6,553 nt of DNA, from NCBI GenBank assembly GCA_017940955.1, contig JAGAXP010000264.1:1-6553 (forward strand). Direction: 5' to 3'. Positions 6,249 through 6,553 of the stretch are shown in pieces. Under the pieces are notes generated by a model. The model saw only the letters and a list, made by a program, of their open reading frames with translations. It was not told where the DNA came from and searched no databases. The position numbers were made by a program, and so were the translations under genes. The stretch is from Oribacterium sp. GTDB lineage: Bacteria; Bacillota_A; Clostridia; Lachnospirales; Lachnospiraceae. Positions within the stretch are counted from its first letter, which is position 1; each line of letters starts with the position of its first letter.

Positions 6249-6325
6249 CTGAAGATTCTAAAAAGAAGATTCAGAAGCGGAAGATCTATAAAGATCTGAA
6301 GCGAGACCAAAAAGGTCTAAAGCGA
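6249..6325 (+). repeat. Three consecutive small hairpins each followed by AAGCG
   Basis: Hairpin 1: CTGAA-GA-TTCT (6249-6259), loop AAAA, AGAA-GA-TTCAG (6264-6274), with tandem G-A mismatches between the two stem parts. Hairpin 2: AGATCT (6282-6287), loop ATAA, AGATCT (6292-6297). Hairpin 3: AGACC (6304-6308), loop AAAAA, GGTCT (6314-6318). AAGCG follows each at 6275-6279, 6299-6303 and 6320-6324, spaced 24 and 21 nt apart. The stems differ in sequence while the A-rich loops and linker recur. Confidence 0.6.
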
Positions 6326-6373
6326 ATAATACAATCGCAGTAAAGAAAAACGGACAGAACAAATAAAGCCAAG

Positions 6374-6405
6374 CTTTTAGTTCTGAACGGGAAGAGAACT
6401 AAAAG
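6374..6405 (+). other. 11-bp hairpin with competing upstream pairing
   Basis: CTTTTAGTTCT (6374-6384) pairs perfectly with AGAACTAAAAG (6395-6405) around a 10-nt loop. The 5' arm also contains GTTCT, whose 6-mer GTTCTG (6380-6385) can pair with CAGAAC (6355-6360), so the two structures exclude each other. A GAAA-loop hairpin (6403-6418) overlaps its 3' end by three bases. Confidence 0.6.
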
Positions 6406-6423
6406 AGAGAAATCTCTTAACAA

Positions 6424-6494
6424 GAAATCGGAGAAAATGCCATTTGAATGCGCTACGCGCGGGCATTTTCGTTTGATTTCGGCTAAAGCCGAAA
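6424..6494 (+). other. Compound terminator-like hairpin overlapping a second hairpin
   Basis: GAAAATGCC (6433-6441) pairs with GGCATTTTC (6462-6470). An outer stem GAAATC/GATTTC (6424-6429 with 6475-6480) and a tiny inner stem GCGC-TAC-GCGC (6450-6460) extend it. The T-rich run at the 3' side (6466-6479) makes it look like an intrinsic terminator on the plus strand. The next hairpin, TTTCGGC-TAAA-GCCGAAA (6477-6494), uses four bases of the outer stem, so both cannot form fully together. Confidence 0.55.
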
Positions 6495-6543
6495 CCAGCC
6501 TCGCCGGCTGGGCGGCATCCGAATTTCCCATGGAAATCCGGAT
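6495..6543 (+). other. Two adjacent hairpins immediately before the probable 16S start
   Basis: CCAGCC (6495-6500) pairs with GGCTGG (6506-6511) around a 5-nt loop. ATCCG-A-ATTTCC (6517-6528) pairs with GGAAAT-C-CGGAT (6532-6543), giving 11 pairs with one A-C mismatch and a CAT loop. They end just before the last ten bases of the window. Confidence 0.6.
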
Positions 6544-6544
6544 A

Positions 6545-6553
6545 TAATATGAG
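6545..6553 (+). rRNA. Possible first bases of 16S rRNA (cut by the window end)
   Basis: The window stops in 'TAATATGAG'. Bacterial 16S genes begin with a few variable bases and then (TG)AGAGTTTGATCC, so the final TGAG would fit directly if the next bases are AGTTTGATCC. With so few bases this is only a prediction drawn from the promoter and leader upstream. Confidence 0.3.

Larger units (their letters stand above)
6166..6544 (+). other. Probable rRNA operon leader, rich in hairpins
   Basis: This stretch has no credible protein gene and is filled with short perfect stems. GCACTCA (6167-6173) pairs with TGAGTGC (6202-6208), enclosing GAAC/GTTC (6183-6186 with 6191-6194). Three small hairpins lie at 6249-6318. 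CAGAAC (6355-6360) pairs with GTTCTG (6380-6385), which competes with an 11-bp stem at 6374-6405. AAGAGA-GAAA-TCTCTT lies at 6403-6418. A compound hairpin spans 6424-6480, followed by hairpins at 6477-6494, 6495-6511 and 6517-6543. Stem-loop followed by boxA just after a strong promoter is the known layout of bacterial rRNA leaders. The 16S gene itself is not visible, so the identification is an inference; another long structured 5' UTR is the alternative. Confidence 0.65.

Noticed and set aside
6286..6531. Minus-strand ORF of about 81 codons across the leader
   Set aside because: It reads antisense through perfect hairpins, has no ribosome site or recognisable domain, and its 'protein' is dictated by the inverted repeats. 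It is likely a spurious ORF.
1..6553. CRISPR arrays, tRNA genes, insertion sequences or phage attachment sites
   Set aside because: No regularly spaced identical repeats, no cloverleaf with CCA end, no transposase-like ORF and no terminal inverted repeats were found on either strand.

Overview
The window looks like chromosomal DNA from a low-to-moderate-GC Gram-positive anaerobe, most likely a Lachnospiraceae member of the Butyrivibrio/Roseburia type. The reasons are the AT-rich intergenic DNA, the AGGAGA/GGAGA-type ribosome binding sites, a long hybrid histidine kinase of the kind common in that family, and a leader with a 'CCTTGAAAA' antitermination motif of the clostridial rRNA type. The genus is an inference and cannot be fixed from this sequence alone.

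Layout. (1) Positions 2-322, plus strand: the C-terminal end of an unrecognised protein whose start lies outside the window. (2) Positions 332-368: a strong, nearly symmetric intrinsic terminator between convergent genes. (3) Positions 413-610, minus strand: a short ORF that reads like the second half of a PRD domain from a BglG/LicT-type antiterminator, probably a remnant. (4) Positions 618-2141, minus strand: a complete mannitol dehydrogenase/fructuronate reductase family enzyme. (5) Positions 2142-2303: a divergent control region with two back-to-back promoters, a 10-bp palindrome inside one of them, a cre-like site over the other, and a spaced direct repeat. (6) Positions 2304-3263, plus strand: an AraC-family regulator with a cupin sensor domain. 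(7) Positions 3367 (or 3382) to 6060, plus strand: a membrane hybrid histidine kinase with two receiver domains. (8) Positions 6061-6553: no credible protein gene; instead an AT-rich UP-like tract, a near-consensus sigma-70 promoter and a hairpin-rich leader that I read as the start of an rRNA operon, with 16S rRNA probably beginning in the last few bases.

How the parts may work together. The enzyme and the AraC regulator are divergent and share one 160-bp control region, a classic arrangement for a sugar-acid or polyol catabolic gene and its own regulator. The cre-like site suggests carbon catabolite control, and the PRD remnant hints that a PTS-linked regulator once lay in the same neighbourhood. 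The histidine kinase has its own extended -10 promoter and no partner response regulator in view; it lacks an HPt domain, so it should need a separate phosphotransfer protein. No terminator is visible between the kinase and the rRNA-type promoter.

No clearly new multi-gene system is present. The least explained part is the roughly 380-nt leader at the right end: a stem-loop beginning at the predicted transcript start, a boxA-like element, three small hairpins each followed by AAGCG, and then two pairs of mutually exclusive hairpins.
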